Part shown: piece by piece, positions 19,342-29,649 of the stretch
How the letters are laid out: the number at the start of each line of letters is the position of its first letter
Numbering within the stretch: position 1 is the first letter of the stretch
Assembly: GCF_016920785.2 (NCBI RefSeq)
Contig: NW_024609880.1
Location: 64,419,830 to 64,483,829 of the forward strand
Length of the DNA stretch: 64,000 nt
From: Ixodes scapularis
Lineage: Eukaryota > Arthropoda > Arachnida > Ixodida > Ixodidae
Reading direction: 5' to 3'
The notes under the pieces: generated by a model
The model's input: only the letters and a program-made list of their open reading frames with translations
Databases searched by the model: none
What the model was told of the DNA's origin: nothing
Position numbers and translations under genes: made by a program

Positions 19342-21516
19342 GGACCAAGCTTTGCGGCAATACCCTTGCTAGCATTGCTCAGAGTATGCAAGTCTTTTAA
19401 GACCAAATCACCCACAGCAATGTGGCCTGGTTGTCGGGTCGAGTTGTATTGTCGTCACTGAATTTCCTGGGCTTTGTTTTGGTGCGCTCTCGCAAAGGCC
19501 AGGGCACTCTGTAGGCGCTGGTCCAGTTCCGCTGCAAAGACCTGGGGTGCAGAGGACGAGGCATCTGTGTCCTAGGAAGATGTTGAGTCCAATAGAGTGC
19601 GGAGCTCCCGACCATAGCATAAGAAGGCTGGCGTGTAACCTGTCACTACACCTTCGCTGGTTCTCATGGCAAAACCTATCTCGGGAAGTCGTTTATCCCA
19701 ATCACGATGTGCCTCACAGTATACCATTATGGCTTCCTTGACGGTGGCATTGTGGCATTCTACCAATTGTCCAGATGATCGATATGGCGTTGTGTGCCGG
19801 TCAACGATACCACAGTGACGCAAAACACCTTTCCACTGGGCGCTCACGAAGGTTTTGCAGTTGTCACTGGAGATACTCTGTGGGACTCCATACCGACAAA
19901 AAACTTCCACCATTTTGTCCACTAGAGTCCTCGACGTTGGGGCACGGATGGGGAATTTTATTTATTTATTTATTTATTTCAAAATACTCTCAGTCTCTAC
20001 ATGGAACTATGATAGGGAGGGCATGAACAAAAACTTGATAAACACTGTCACTGAAGGAAAAAAAAAACACAACAAGGAAACAAGAACAAACAACATAAAC
20101 TTGACAACTGCGTTGTCAACTCAATGCAGTTGGTAAATTCGTCGATCACAACTAGATTATGCCTGTTTTGCCTGGATGTTGTTGGTAGGGGTCTGATCAG
20201 GTCGAAACTGAGTTGCTGCATGGGCTCTGTGGCCGAAGTACTGTCCATTAGGCCTTTTTGTTTTTGTCACCGTGGCTTTAGAGTTTGGCACGGGCGGCAA
20301 AAGCGAATGTACCGAGATATATCGGCCCCCATACCCAACCAGAAAAATTGGTCTTGGGTACGTCGCATTGTTTTAAAGAAGCCGGCGTGGGCGCTTAGAG
20401 GATGGTCGTGGGATAACCTTGAAACCAGATTACGCAGATTCGTAGGCAGCCACGGCACTCTCTTTTCTCCTTTGATGTACATGAGTACCCCGGTGTTGTC
20501 GATCTCACTGTCACCAGCAAGGTCTTGCACCTGACGTGCTTCATCGGCATCAGCCGGTAAACAGTTGTTTTTCAGCTACAAGATTATATTGCTCAATAGT
20601 GGGTCCTGCATTTGCTCTGCAGCCAATCTGGTTTTGTCATTTAGTTGAGAGATGTCATCATCTTGTTTCACTGCAGTCTCTTCGAAATGAATCGACTGCT
20701 CCGGTTCTTCTGCATCGATAGGAAAGCAGTCTTCGGCGACACACTGAGAGCGTGAGCGGACGGTCACCACTGGGAATCAGCTCAGCGCACCGGCAGGAAT
20801 ATTGGCCTTTCCTCGGCGGTGCTTGATGGTGCAGTTAAAACCCTGGAGCCGAAGAATCCATCTTCTCACCCGACAAGATGTCTTCTCAGTGCTGAACATC
20901 CATGAAAGTGATGCGTGGTCGCAGTAGATCTCGAAGTGGGTAAACTCTATATATGGGCGAAACCTATCGAGTGCCCAGACGACTGCTAAGCACTCCCACT
21001 CTTGGACTGTGTAGTTTTGTTTTGCAAGGGTCAGAGTGTGGCTAATGAATGAGACGGGTCTGAGCTGTCCTTCGGTTTCCTGATGAGATACAGCGCCAAT
21101 TCCCACCCCACTGGCATGTCTCATTCACAAAAGGCTTGTTCAGGTCAGGAAGGGCAACAACTGCATTGGCTGTCAGCTGGGCTTTTAGGCATGCAGTCAA
21201 AGGCACGGGTGGTTTCCTACCCCAGCGGACATCCTTTCTCAGCAGCGACGAAAGGGGCTTGGCCGCATCCGAGAATCGAGGACTAAATGTCCGGTAATAT
21301 CCCACCAGTCCGAGAAAGGCCTGAAGCTGCTTCAATCAAGTTGGTTCTGGGTATGCTGTCACAGCTTTTACCATTCCGGGATCTGGGCGACACTCTCCGG
21401 GTGCAATGATGTGGCTTAGAAACTTAGGGAACTCTTACACAGCTGTACTTTGGTGGGGTTGATTGTGAGGACTGCATTAGAGATTTGGTCCAGAACCTCT
21501 CTCATGTGCTCGATAT
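19342..21516 (-). pseudogene. Ty3/gypsy pol, 3' half (RT end, RNase H, integrase)
   Basis: Read on the minus strand from 21516. In order: end of RT (EHMREVLDQI; then LQAFLGLVGYYR near 21335); RNase H (PVSFISHTL; ECLAVVWALDRFRPYI near 21000); integrase H2C2 zinc domain (HPLSAHAG to CRPCQ, 20267-20530); DDE core (FDLIRPLPT near 20210, YGVPQSISSDN near 19890, then PYRSSGQLVECHN); and the C-terminal GDLVLKDLHTLSNASK segment near 19400. Frameshifts and stops break it into at least six pieces, and a retroposon tail interrupts the integrase. It continues at 27003-27711 on the far side of the inserted LINE. Dead copy; no LTR recognised. Confidence 0.85.
19958..20117 (-). mobile_element. Retroposon 3' tail inserted in the gypsy integrase
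   Basis: The integrase frame stops matching between FPIRAPTSRTL (about 19950, minus) and the TNCIELTT segment (about 20120). The gap holds a (TTTA)n run at 19958-19978 and A-rich sequence. On the minus strand it ends in an AAATAAATAAAT tail, the form of a LINE or SINE 3' end. A similar tail lies at 33707-33743. The target duplication could not be defined. Confidence 0.55.
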
Positions 21517-22008
21517 CAAATCAAATCATATCAAATTATTTATTTGCATCTGCAAGTACAGATGCCGGAGCCACGGACAAAAAAGCCAATCTTCGTTGGC
21601 TTGACGGGTTCCGGGCCCCGAGAGCTTGGCAGATGGTGACAGAGATGCAGGAAAAACAATCAGGGTAATAAATATGCACACAACAAGTGAACTAAAAGGT
21701 TAACATAACTTAATACATATTATACAAAATGTAGGTACATTTATTTACGATTTATACTACCAATTTCAAGATTATCTAAGGAATATTTATTGAGTAATGT
21801 GGGTATGTTATAATGAAGGAGCTGCAAGCCGTAATTTGTACGATAACGGGACACTCTCCATTCCTCTGAGCAGCGGTGGTTATATTTCTGGTTAAATTTG
21901 ATTATGCCTCAAAAAACCAATCACTTCTGGCGATGAAAAACAAAATGACCTAGTCAGAAGGTATTCATACAGTCGATATATATTGATAATTTTGTACTTT
22001 TAAAATAA

Positions 22009-24846
22009 TTATTTGGTATGGAATAAATAATGAACGTTTCCAATAAAGCGTAACACTCTCTTTTGAAGCAATCGTATTTTGTATAGATTTGATTTTGTCG
22101 TCGCACCCCAAATGAAATGAGAATACGTTATTTGGGATTTAAATAATGCAGAATATATTTGTAATTTTATATTTTCGGGGAGATTGAAATGACATCGAGC
22201 AATATTACCGACGATTTTGCATAATTTACTGGTAATATGATTTATATGTTCATCCCAAGACAAGTTTTCTGAAAATATAACACCCAATGTTGTATGATTT
22301 TTCACTAGTTCAACTGGCTTAGAATTAATCTGGAGAGTTTTGTTTAGAGATACATGTTTATTGATTGATCTAAATATTATTGCTTTAGTTTTGATTTCAT
22401 TAATATTAAGCCCATTTGAATTTGACTACATTGCAAATTTGGAGAGCATTACATTTCCTTTGATTATTAAGTTATCCGCATCCGCGTCAGAGAGGAACAG
22501 ACTGGTGTCGTTCGCATACATTATGAAATGAGTGTCTTCATTAGTATTCATAATATCATTTATATAAATATTAAACAGCAAGGGCCCCAATATGCTATCT
22601 TGTGGGACACCATATCTGATCGGCATAAAAGATGATAAATGTCCATCAATGCACACACACTGCATACGACCTTCTAGATATGAACACAAAAGTGAAAGTG
22701 AGGAACCACAAATACGTACTGGTATAATTTGTCAACAAGTATTTTGTGACTGATAAAATCAAAGGCTTTGCTAAAATGTATTTATATGCCTAACGTCAAA
22801 AGTTAGTTTTCGATGTTATGTAAAATAATTTCCTTTTGTAAGAACAGTGTGGATTCCGTCGACTTTCCCTTCCTAAAACCGAACTGAGACTCAAAAAGTA
22901 CTGAGCGTTCGACAAAAAAAAAAAAAAAAACTATCTAAACGACACAAAATAATCTTTTACAGCCCTTTAGAAAAAATAGGTGGGACCGATATAAGTTTAT
23001 AATTAGACAAATGATTATTTTCACCACCCTTATACAGCACTGACAGATTTGCAAGTTTCATTTTCCTAGGAAAATCTCCGCACGACAAGAAAAAATTGAA
23101 GATGTGTTACGAAATGGAAATTAAAGCATTCAGCCAGCGCGGTATCGGACACCAATCTGCCATCTATGCTGAGTTCTCCTATTGAACTGTGAACTGTAAT
23201 TGAACTGTAAGATTTCATTTATTGATTTCCAAACGGCATCTGAACGTTCCTTTGAAGCCTTACAGAACAGTTTATTATAATATTCACGCTTTGCCCTCCT
23301 TAGATCTGCTGTTAAGGTATTGCGATATTTCTTGAAGATAACTAATTTATTTAGGTCTTTCGAAGTGATATAATCTCTGCACAACCAAGTTTTGTGTTTT
23401 ATCATTTTAATGTGAACAGGCGTAATCCAAAACTTACGAATTTGTTTTGATGAGGTAATTGTCTTATATGGAAAACATTTCTTATAAAGCAGTTTTTAAT
23501 CTATCAAGGAGGTTTTCATACGCATCGTTGATGTCTATCTGTGAGGGTATCGGCGTCCAATCTGTAGATGAAATTTAATTTATAAATTACAAGAGGTTTT
23601 GATCTAACATATACTGGTAAGAAAAAGTCTGTATTTTGACCTTAGTTATAAGATCTGTACGATTAAAGGAAACAAAAGTCGGAATAGTATCACTAACGTC
23701 ACAGCAAATAGTGCCCGCGGCCATAATCTTGGTGTTTATTTTTGTAATAAAGAGGTCGATGACACTTGATGAGCATTCAGTGTCTGTTGTGAATGACATA
23801 ATTACGTTCTGAAAGCCATACACTCTCAAGAAAAAAGGGTGTCAAAAGGTGTATTTTTACACCCTTTGTCCCATATAATACAGCCCCAAACTTCAATTCG
23901 ACATACAGCGCCCTACAGTCTAACAGACGGCCCGAAATTTTACGAGGGGCTTGATAGCCGTGTGGTAAAACTTATTAAAATAGCTAATGTACGTTTTACT
24001 GAACACGAAAAAAATAATCCGGGTTTTCTTGGCCCTGCTGTAAAAACTTGGTGTTTTCTTTATGTGGTCTTTGATACGTACTTTAGCTATTCTAATAAGT
24101 TGTACCACACGGCTATCAAGCCCCTCGTAAAATTTCGGGTCCTCTGTTCGACCGTAGGGCACTACGTCGAATTGAAATTCTGGGGTGTATTATATGGAAC
24201 CAAGGGTGTAAGAATACACCTTTTGACACCCTTTTTTCTTGAGAGTGTAGGAAGCGAGGGTATTATTCGATTGTGAAGATAGACCGGTATTGTTTTGCAT
24301 ATTCACGTTAAAATCTCCCCCCATTATAACAGAAGAATTATTCGCGGACTAATATTCCAAATAGCTGTCCAAAAAAGACTGAAAATTGCAGAAATTCGCT
24401 GATGGTGGGCGATAAACAACAGAAAATATTTTATTTTTGCATCGTACACTAAACATTTTATAATCATCAGTTATCTCGGTAAATGAAGGAAGCATTTCAC
24501 ACTGAAGTTCTTCAGTGACCATTATGAAAACACCCCCCCCCCCCCCCCCCCCCCTCCGTTCACTTCTGTTCAGAAAGAAGTTAATATAGCCTGGTAAAAC
24601 AAACATATCCTGTTCGTCTCGACACCAAGTTTCGGAGAGCATTATGGTGTCGAACTTAATTCCACACATTTCAAGAAGAGTGACAGTGTCGTCTATCTTG
24701 TTTTTTATTGAACGAAAATTTAGATGAAACACAGAAATATCTTTCGCATCAAGACAAGTTTTGATATTTGAAGGCAAGATTAATTCGTGGTAGTGCATCC
24801 GATAAAAAAAAAACACAAGGCTACCGCCTTTATAATAGGCTAACAA
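22009..24846 (-). pseudogene. LINE ORF2: AP-endonuclease and reverse transcriptase
   Basis: The minus-strand segments are in order. Endonuclease: ISVFHLNFRSIKNKIDD, MLSETWCRDEQD and VVYRPPSANF (24349-24846), then MGGDFNVN (about 24310), interrupted by a MITE, then VIDLFIT (about 23750). RT: YGVPQDSILGPLLFNIYIND and MYANDTSLFLSDAD (22426-22689). C-terminal domain: LGVIFSENLSWDEHI to LLQKRVLRFI (22009-22305). The RT catalytic YADD appears as YAND, so the second-position aspartate is lost. A poly(C) run at 24533-24555 (poly-Gly in translation) and several stops add damage. Confidence 0.8.
23821..24247. mobile_element. TA-flanked palindromic MITE (Tc1/mariner-like)
   Basis: Termini CACTCTCAAGAAAAAAGGGT and its complement at the right end, with TA directly outside both (23819-23820, 24248-24249). 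The two halves are complementary almost throughout (for example GGGGCTTGATAGCCGTGTGG at about 23945 and its inverse at about 24105), so it is a foldback. It sits inside the LINE endonuclease frame, which resumes on each side. The TA duplication suggests Tc1/mariner mobilisation. Confidence 0.85.
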
Positions 24847-25047
24847 ATCTGGTCAAGATCCACTTCATGTGTAATTAAGACGATCGGGGTGCCAACCGAT
24901 TTTCGTGCCATTATCTTGCAGTTTCGAATCCAAACAAAGCGCAATTTGCACTCTCGCTTTTTTTGCGTGGGTCATTCCAAGCAGTCGTTTCAATGTGGGC
25001 ATAAGTGCTCATTTACAAACACAGGTGTTGACTCATCAAAACCTAGT

Positions 25048-25602
25048 TCAGACGCTGATAACCCGCTTTTTCCTTGCTTTTTCCAAAACTGAATCGCGTT
25101 TGTTCCTTTGTGCAAACTGTTCGATAAGGTTACTGATTGCTGCGCCTTTCGTTAGCACACGGTGGCATACCTCAACGTCCCAGCCGGTAATCTGCTCACC
25201 CACCAGGTTCCCTATCTTACTGATTAAATGCATGACGTTTTCGTCATCGGTTTTCGGAGTGCCCTTTATTTCCAAGTTACGGTTTCGGGAGTACTGTTCA
25301 CACTGGGTGAGCCTCATTTCAACATCTCGGGCACTCTTTTTCATGATATGATATTTTTCCTTAAGGTCGCTTGTTGATTTTTCCAAGGCTGAATTTTCTT
25401 TTATGACTGTCTTTAATGTTGCCTTAATGTCCTCAAACTTTTGTTTATGACCTCCATTCACCCGTTTATGCGCTTAAGCTTTGAATGAATTTCGCGAAGA
25501 TTGGACCTAAACTCGCGCTCGAGCGACTCACGGAGCACCTTGAGTTCTTTTTTTTAGATCATCCCTAAGTTTTGAAAACATATTAGCCATCTCTTTAGAC
25601 AT
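25048..25602 (-). pseudogene. LINE ORF1 (coiled coil, RNA-binding-like)
   Basis: Begins at ATG 25600-25602 (MSKEMANMFSKLRDD) and shifts frame in an A-run near 25550. It continues at 25461 with FEDIKATLKTVIKENSALEK, a heptad-like coiled coil, then VEMRLTQCEQYSRNRNLEIK, the coiled-coil-to-RRM junction seen in many LINE ORF1 proteins. WDVEVCHRV and KKRVISV follow. Expected role: a nucleic-acid chaperone that packages LINE RNA. The 3' part is lost or frameshifted before ORF2. Confidence 0.65.
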
Positions 25603-25706
25603 GACAAAGAAAAGCTCGGACACAATTTACAATTTGAAAAACAATAAGCAAGAAACAAGCAGTTCTTGGCAGTAGTGACGGTGAAAAAAAAAAAAAAAAT
25701 GTAAGG

Positions 25707-26993
25707 TCGTAAGCAACAAGAACCAACCTGGAACGGTAGCGATGATTTTTTAGGGTGATGTACAACCAGCCGTCACCACTGCCAAGCAGGGTATCGGAAC
25801 AAAACGAAAATCCAAAACGAAAAACGAAAAAAACGATATTTTTTGGCGGAACGGAAACGTAATCGAAACGTTATTTATTATTTTGTTCCGGAGTGAAACC
25901 GAAAAATTTTCTTATCGGTTTTCGGTTCAAGGGAAAATATCAGGTATTTCAGTAATTCGTTTCACGCAGCGAAGAGACTGCCGTTGGTTTGTACCATAAT
26001 TAAAGAGAAGACAAGCAAGCCATCGCCCCCGCGTCTAAACTCCGGGCGAACAAGCATAGCAAAAACAAAGACAAAAAATACAACGAGAAACAAAAAACAT
26101 GACTCAAGGCGCCATTGCTTCCCACCAATGAGAGCGCGGTGGCGCGACGCCTCCACACGCTCGCAATGCTCTCCTTGGCTCTTGCGCCCTCTCCCTCCAT
26201 GCTTTCTTCGGACGACACAGACAGACAACAGATCACGGCAAGCGCGGGAAGTTTGTGACCCGGCGTTGTAGAAGTCCATCTTTTGTTTTTCTACGGATAC
26301 GGCAGTCTGAGACTCTGTTGCAAAAGTGTACTTCTTCATACCTATGGGCCTTCAGGGCCTTCTCGGCGCTGAAATTTCAGAGGTCCTGCCTTTCACCGAG
26401 CACACTTGATGACGTGATGCTTCTGAGATCATGCCCAGTGCCTTGATCATGATCTCATTCTCAAGGCAATGAACATGATCTCAGAAGCAATGTCGTTTCC
26501 GCGGATTCCTCTGGAGCGCCTGAATTATCTATTTTTGTGTAAAAATAAACGTTACGTTCCTTTTAATTTTTGTTGCGATTTTTTTTTTATAGAAAGAAAC
26601 CGTTACGAACCGTTACGGAGCATTATTTTTTCGTTCCGGAGCGGAAACGAAACGGAAATTTTTCGTATGGAACGAAAATGAAAACGGAACGAAAAACATT
26701 TCGTTCCAACACCCTGCTGCCAAGTGCCGCGAACAGAGTGCTGAACCAGGTTTTTTGTAGCTAGATGTAGCTAGGCCAAGTTGACAGATGACCAATAGCA
26801 GCTGGCACGTGCCGGTTTTGATGACGATGACGCGTCGCAGTTTTTGCCGTGCCGTTTTTGCCTGTCATCGACCGTGATTTGTCGGAAGCTTGAAATCGGT
26901 GTTTCCAGCGGCGCTCGGTTTCAGCCTCAGTCAGCCTGGAACGGTAGCAAAGATTTTTTAGGACGATGTACAACCAGCCGTCGCCACTGCCAA
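25707..26993 (-). repeat. Duplicated 5' leader units of the LINE
   Basis: About 70 bp starting CTTGGCAGTGG (minus) and including GACGGCTGGTTGTACATC and GCTACCGTTCCAGG occurs twice, at 26993 downward and at 25786 downward, before ORF1. Without the hAT insertion the spacing is about 280 bp. A shorter third CTACTGCCAAG-like motif lies near 25670. This resembles monomeric 5' promoter repeats of some LINEs; promoter function is inferred. Confidence 0.65.
25787..26716. mobile_element. Non-autonomous hAT element, 930 bp, perfect 8-bp TSD
   Basis: Flanked by CTGCCAAG on both sides (25779-25786, 26717-26724). Termini CAGGGTATCGGAACAAAACG and, inverted, CAGGGTGTTGGAACGAAATG. The subterminal regions on both sides are rich in AACGAAAC/GTTCCG motifs, typical of hAT ends. 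The interior has no transposase; its open frames are arginine-rich and unremarkable. It is inserted in the LINE 5' leader. Confidence 0.9.
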
Positions 26994-27002
26994 GTGCGAT
27001 AT

Positions 27003-27711
27003 GTTCATCAAAGGACTCTGAGTAGATGAGGACGTTGTCTAGAAAGGCCATGCACTATGTGTGCTGTATTCCTTCAAGCACCTTGTCCGTTAGGGCCTGG
27101 AATGTGGCCGGACCTCCTGCCACGCCAAAGGGCATACGCTTGAACTGGAACATACCTTTATGGCAAATAAAAACCGTTTTGTGGATGTCTTCTTTTGCCA
27201 CTGGGATCTGAAAGAACCCTTGTGATAAATCCAAGCTAGAGAATCAGTTAGCCTTGCCCAGCTGAGCCACTACCCAGTCCGTCTGAGGCATTGGGTACAC
27301 TGGGGTGTCGGTGCGAGAGTTCAAAAGTCGATAATCAATGGCTAAGCGATACCTTCCGGTTTTCTTGGCCACCAATAGAGCTGCAGTGGCCCACGAGCTT
27401 TGATTTGGTTCTAACAGGCCTTGGTTTAGAACATCATCTACACATTGATCGATTATCGTTCTCTTCTGAGCATTCGTCGACCTCAGTTTACAGCGAACTG
27501 GAGAGTTGGAGCCAGTGTTTATTTTGTGCTCTGTCAAGGAAGTGCCACCGGCTTTGCACAGAAGATGTGCTTATGACTGTCAAACAAGCTTGCCATGCGT
27601 GGATCACTTTCGGACATATTTCCAGGTATGTCTATGATGGAGACTGTAGTCATGTTTAAAGTGTTGCTGTCAGGTGGTTCGGCAAACAGGGCCTCCAACC
27701 CATAGATAGGT
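27003..27711 (-). pseudogene. Ty3/gypsy pol, 5' half (reverse transcriptase)
   Basis: Continuation of 19342-21516 across the LINE. In minus order: pre-RT segment (27534-27711), RT entry (CVDDVLNQGLLEPNQSSWAT, KKTGRYRLAIDYRLLN), VYPMPQTDWVV, the segment around KRMPFGVAGGPATFQALTDK, a stop, then AFLDNVLIYSESFDEH at 27003. The catalytic YxDD box reads FLDN, so one aspartate is replaced, besides frameshifts. The element is truncated at 27712 by a palindromic breakpoint. Confidence 0.85.
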
Positions 27712-27767
27712 CCGCTGGCGAACCCAACAGTAGAGATATGCATCTCTACTGTTGGGTTCGCCAGCGG
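27712..27767. repeat. Perfect 26-bp inverted repeat with 4-bp spacer
   Basis: Left arm 27712-27737 starts CCGCTGGCGAACCCAACAG and ends AGAGAT. The right arm 27742-27767 is its exact reverse complement; the spacer is ATGC. It lies exactly where gypsy pol (minus) gives way to a Harbinger fragment (plus). Confidence 0.95.
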
Positions 27768-28200
27768 ATCGAGTTTTTAGAGATCACCGGGATGCTTTCG
27801 AGACGAGCGATGCGAGCTTTGTGGGCGAATACCGGCTGACCAAAGGGGTGACTCGCTGGCTGTGCGACCAGCGGAAAGCTCCAGCGGCGCCGCGAAGGGC
27901 CCCGTGTGCCGACGGTCGAACAACAAGTCCTCGTAGCTGTACGCTTCTACGCCGCTGGCGGCTTCCAGGGAACCGTCGGGAGCGACGAAAACATTGGTGT
28001 TCGCTAGTGCCCTGTGAGTCCCGTACTTGTTGATGTCACCAACGATATCATCGATTGCCTCGGATCGAAGTGGCTGTGTTTCCAGCGAACTCAAGCAGAG
28101 AAGGCGCTCACCAAAAGGAAGTCCTTTGAGCGATGCAAGTTCAGCGGCGTGATGGATAAATATTCTAAATACTCTTACACGATTCAACACGGTTGTGTTT
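27768..28200 (+). pseudogene. PIF/Harbinger transposase fragment (N-terminal half)
   Basis: Frames on the plus strand match the transposase at 49.9-50.3 kb. They are FRDHRDAF and YRLTKGVTRWLCDQ (27780-27870), then in another frame AVRFYAAGGFQGTVGSDENI (about 27930-27990), then DVTNDIIDCLGSKWLCFQ (about 28025-28090), corresponding to the segment before the first catalytic Asp. The fragment ends before the DDE core and is frameshifted at least twice. It is more diverged than the complete copy, so it is an older relative. Confidence 0.7.
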
Positions 28201-28204
28201 TCAT

Positions 28205-28689
28205 TTGAGTGCACCCAATATAAGCGATTTGGCTGGGGGAAAAGCCAAGCAAGCAAAGGTAGCAGGCTTAAGTTGAGCTAGTTGGCTCATACTTCAGGTA
28301 GAGAAAGAGAGAGATATACTTTATTTTAACGCAACTACTTCAGGTAAGGCCAGCTGAATTAGAATGAACAGACACCTAAAGAAAAGACCATACAAACCAT
28401 AGGACTAACAACTGATTTTCTTTTTCCTTCTCTTCTACGAACCAAACCTGAGGGAAATATTCTCTTTTCTTCTTTTTTGCTTCCTACTTCACCGAAAGTG
28501 TAACCCCCGAAGGAACATTTCTATTTGCTCGTGCATCAGGAGAGGAGTTGCAGAACGCAGTCAAACGAAGTCAAAAAGTAAAAATTGTTGTTATTTGTTT
28601 ATACAGCATGAGGTTAGTCTGCCTGAAAATGGCGACATTGTTACCCACTGTAGATAAGCAACTTAGCCAGTGCAGTATGACCGCTAGGC
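28205..28689. other. No recognised gene
   Basis: A GA-rich run at 28300-28316 and T-rich stretches; no open frame of note. Confidence 0.5.
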
Positions 28690-28759
28690 GGGGCTATTTA
28701 ACGTGCATCACGCAGTAGTGATACACGACCGCATGCCGATACGATGCTCATCCAGATCG

Positions 28760-28866
28760 AAACGGACAGGGGCGGGGATTGAACCCAGGGTTCCTGGGTT
28801 CTGCAGCGCGAGCTTTCGCTCCACGTGCTCCAAGCTGGTGTGCGCTAGGCCACTCGGCGATTCTCC
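28760..28866 (-). mobile_element. tRNA-derived SINE head
   Basis: On the minus strand an A-box-like GTGGCCTAGCGCACAC is followed after about 60 bp by a B-box-like GGGTTCAATCCCC. The pairing segment between them (AACCCAGGAACCCTGGG) resembles the long variable arm of class II (Ser/Leu) tRNAs. No intact tRNA acceptor stem forms, so I call it a tRNA-derived SINE rather than a gene. Ixodid ticks are known to carry tRNA-derived SINEs. Confidence 0.5.
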
Positions 28867-28940
28867 GAAATTCCCTGTGGGGAGAAAAAAAACGATGTAG
28901 TTTCAACTGAATCGCCAGAGTGCGGCGACGTCACCGGACA

Positions 28941-29115
28941 CGTCACGGTGCAGTTCTCTTCCGATGTAGTTTGTTGGCGATGGAAATTAGGCTCCTCCCA
29001 CCGGCGACGTCACGATGCAGTTTCTCCACCGCTTTTTCCTGCATAGACAGACTGTGGCACGTGCTGGGCAGGGCATGAACTCCGTGCCGAGCACGGTGTG
29101 TGGCGCGCGAGCGCC
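28941..29115. repeat. Dispersed repeat related to 19060-19115
   Basis: Contains CACGTGCTGGGCAGGGC and GTGCCGAGCACGGTGTG, the inverse of the interior of the 18896-19147 segment. Limits are approximate. Confidence 0.45.
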
Positions 29116-29171
29116 TATGCTTCGCGCACAAACCTTGTTTGAGTCCTCCCGATTCAAAGGAAAATAGTCGC

Positions 29172-29198
29172 ATCATTATCATCATCGTCGTCGTCATC

Positions 29199-29231
<33 letters not shown>
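29172..29231. repeat. (ATC)n microsatellite
   Basis: Imperfect CAT/CGT trinucleotide run with about ten uninterrupted CAT units at its right half. Confidence 0.9.
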
Positions 29232-29459
29232 GCGGCATCGGATCGGCAGAAGACCAAAGTGGCCGAGGGGGCGATCGAACGCACCAAGCGCAGTCTAGAA
29301 GACTGGTGGCGGAAAAATAGAGAATAACATGGCTAGAGCGGAGCACGGACTCTGCTCACCCGTTACAAAGGGAAAAGCCACAACATCCAATCTAATCCAA
29401 TCCAATCCAATCATCTGTGCGTGGCCGTCACACGCACAGCCCGCACCCTCACAGGCTAC

Positions 29460-29612
29460 AGTGATTTAAATCAAATAAACCTGATTTAAATAAAATGAAT
29501 TTGATTTAAATAAAATAATTTTGAGTTAAATAAAATAAATTTGATTTAAATGAAATAAACGATTTAAATAAAATAAATCTTACTTAGATCAGATAAATCT
29601 GATGTACTTGAT
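29460..29612. repeat. AT-rich tandem repeat, unit about 20 bp
   Basis: About seven diverged units of the type TTTGATTTAAATAAAATAAA. Confidence 0.85.
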
Positions 29613-29649
29613 TTAAAAAAAAAAAAAAAGTCATGTTGTTTTTTTTTTT

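Larger units (their letters stand above)
21517..26996 (-). mobile_element. Non-LTR retrotransposon (LINE) inserted in gypsy pol
   Basis: Minus-strand LINE of about 4.1 kb once its own insertions are removed. In its 5' to 3' order it has a duplicated 5' leader (26993-25707), ORF1 from 25602, endonuclease-RT ORF2 (24846-22009) and a 3' end with a TTGATATGATTTGATTTGAT-like tail at 21517. The gypsy sequence resumes on each side of a shared CGATAT (21511-21516 and 26997-27002), taken as the target duplication. EN, RT and C-terminal segments resemble CR1/L2/Jockey-type elements; the exact clade needs a tree. Near full length but inactive. Confidence 0.85.

Noticed and set aside
29100..29290. Met-rich or Ile-rich peptides
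   Set aside because: Translations of the (ATC)n microsatellite.
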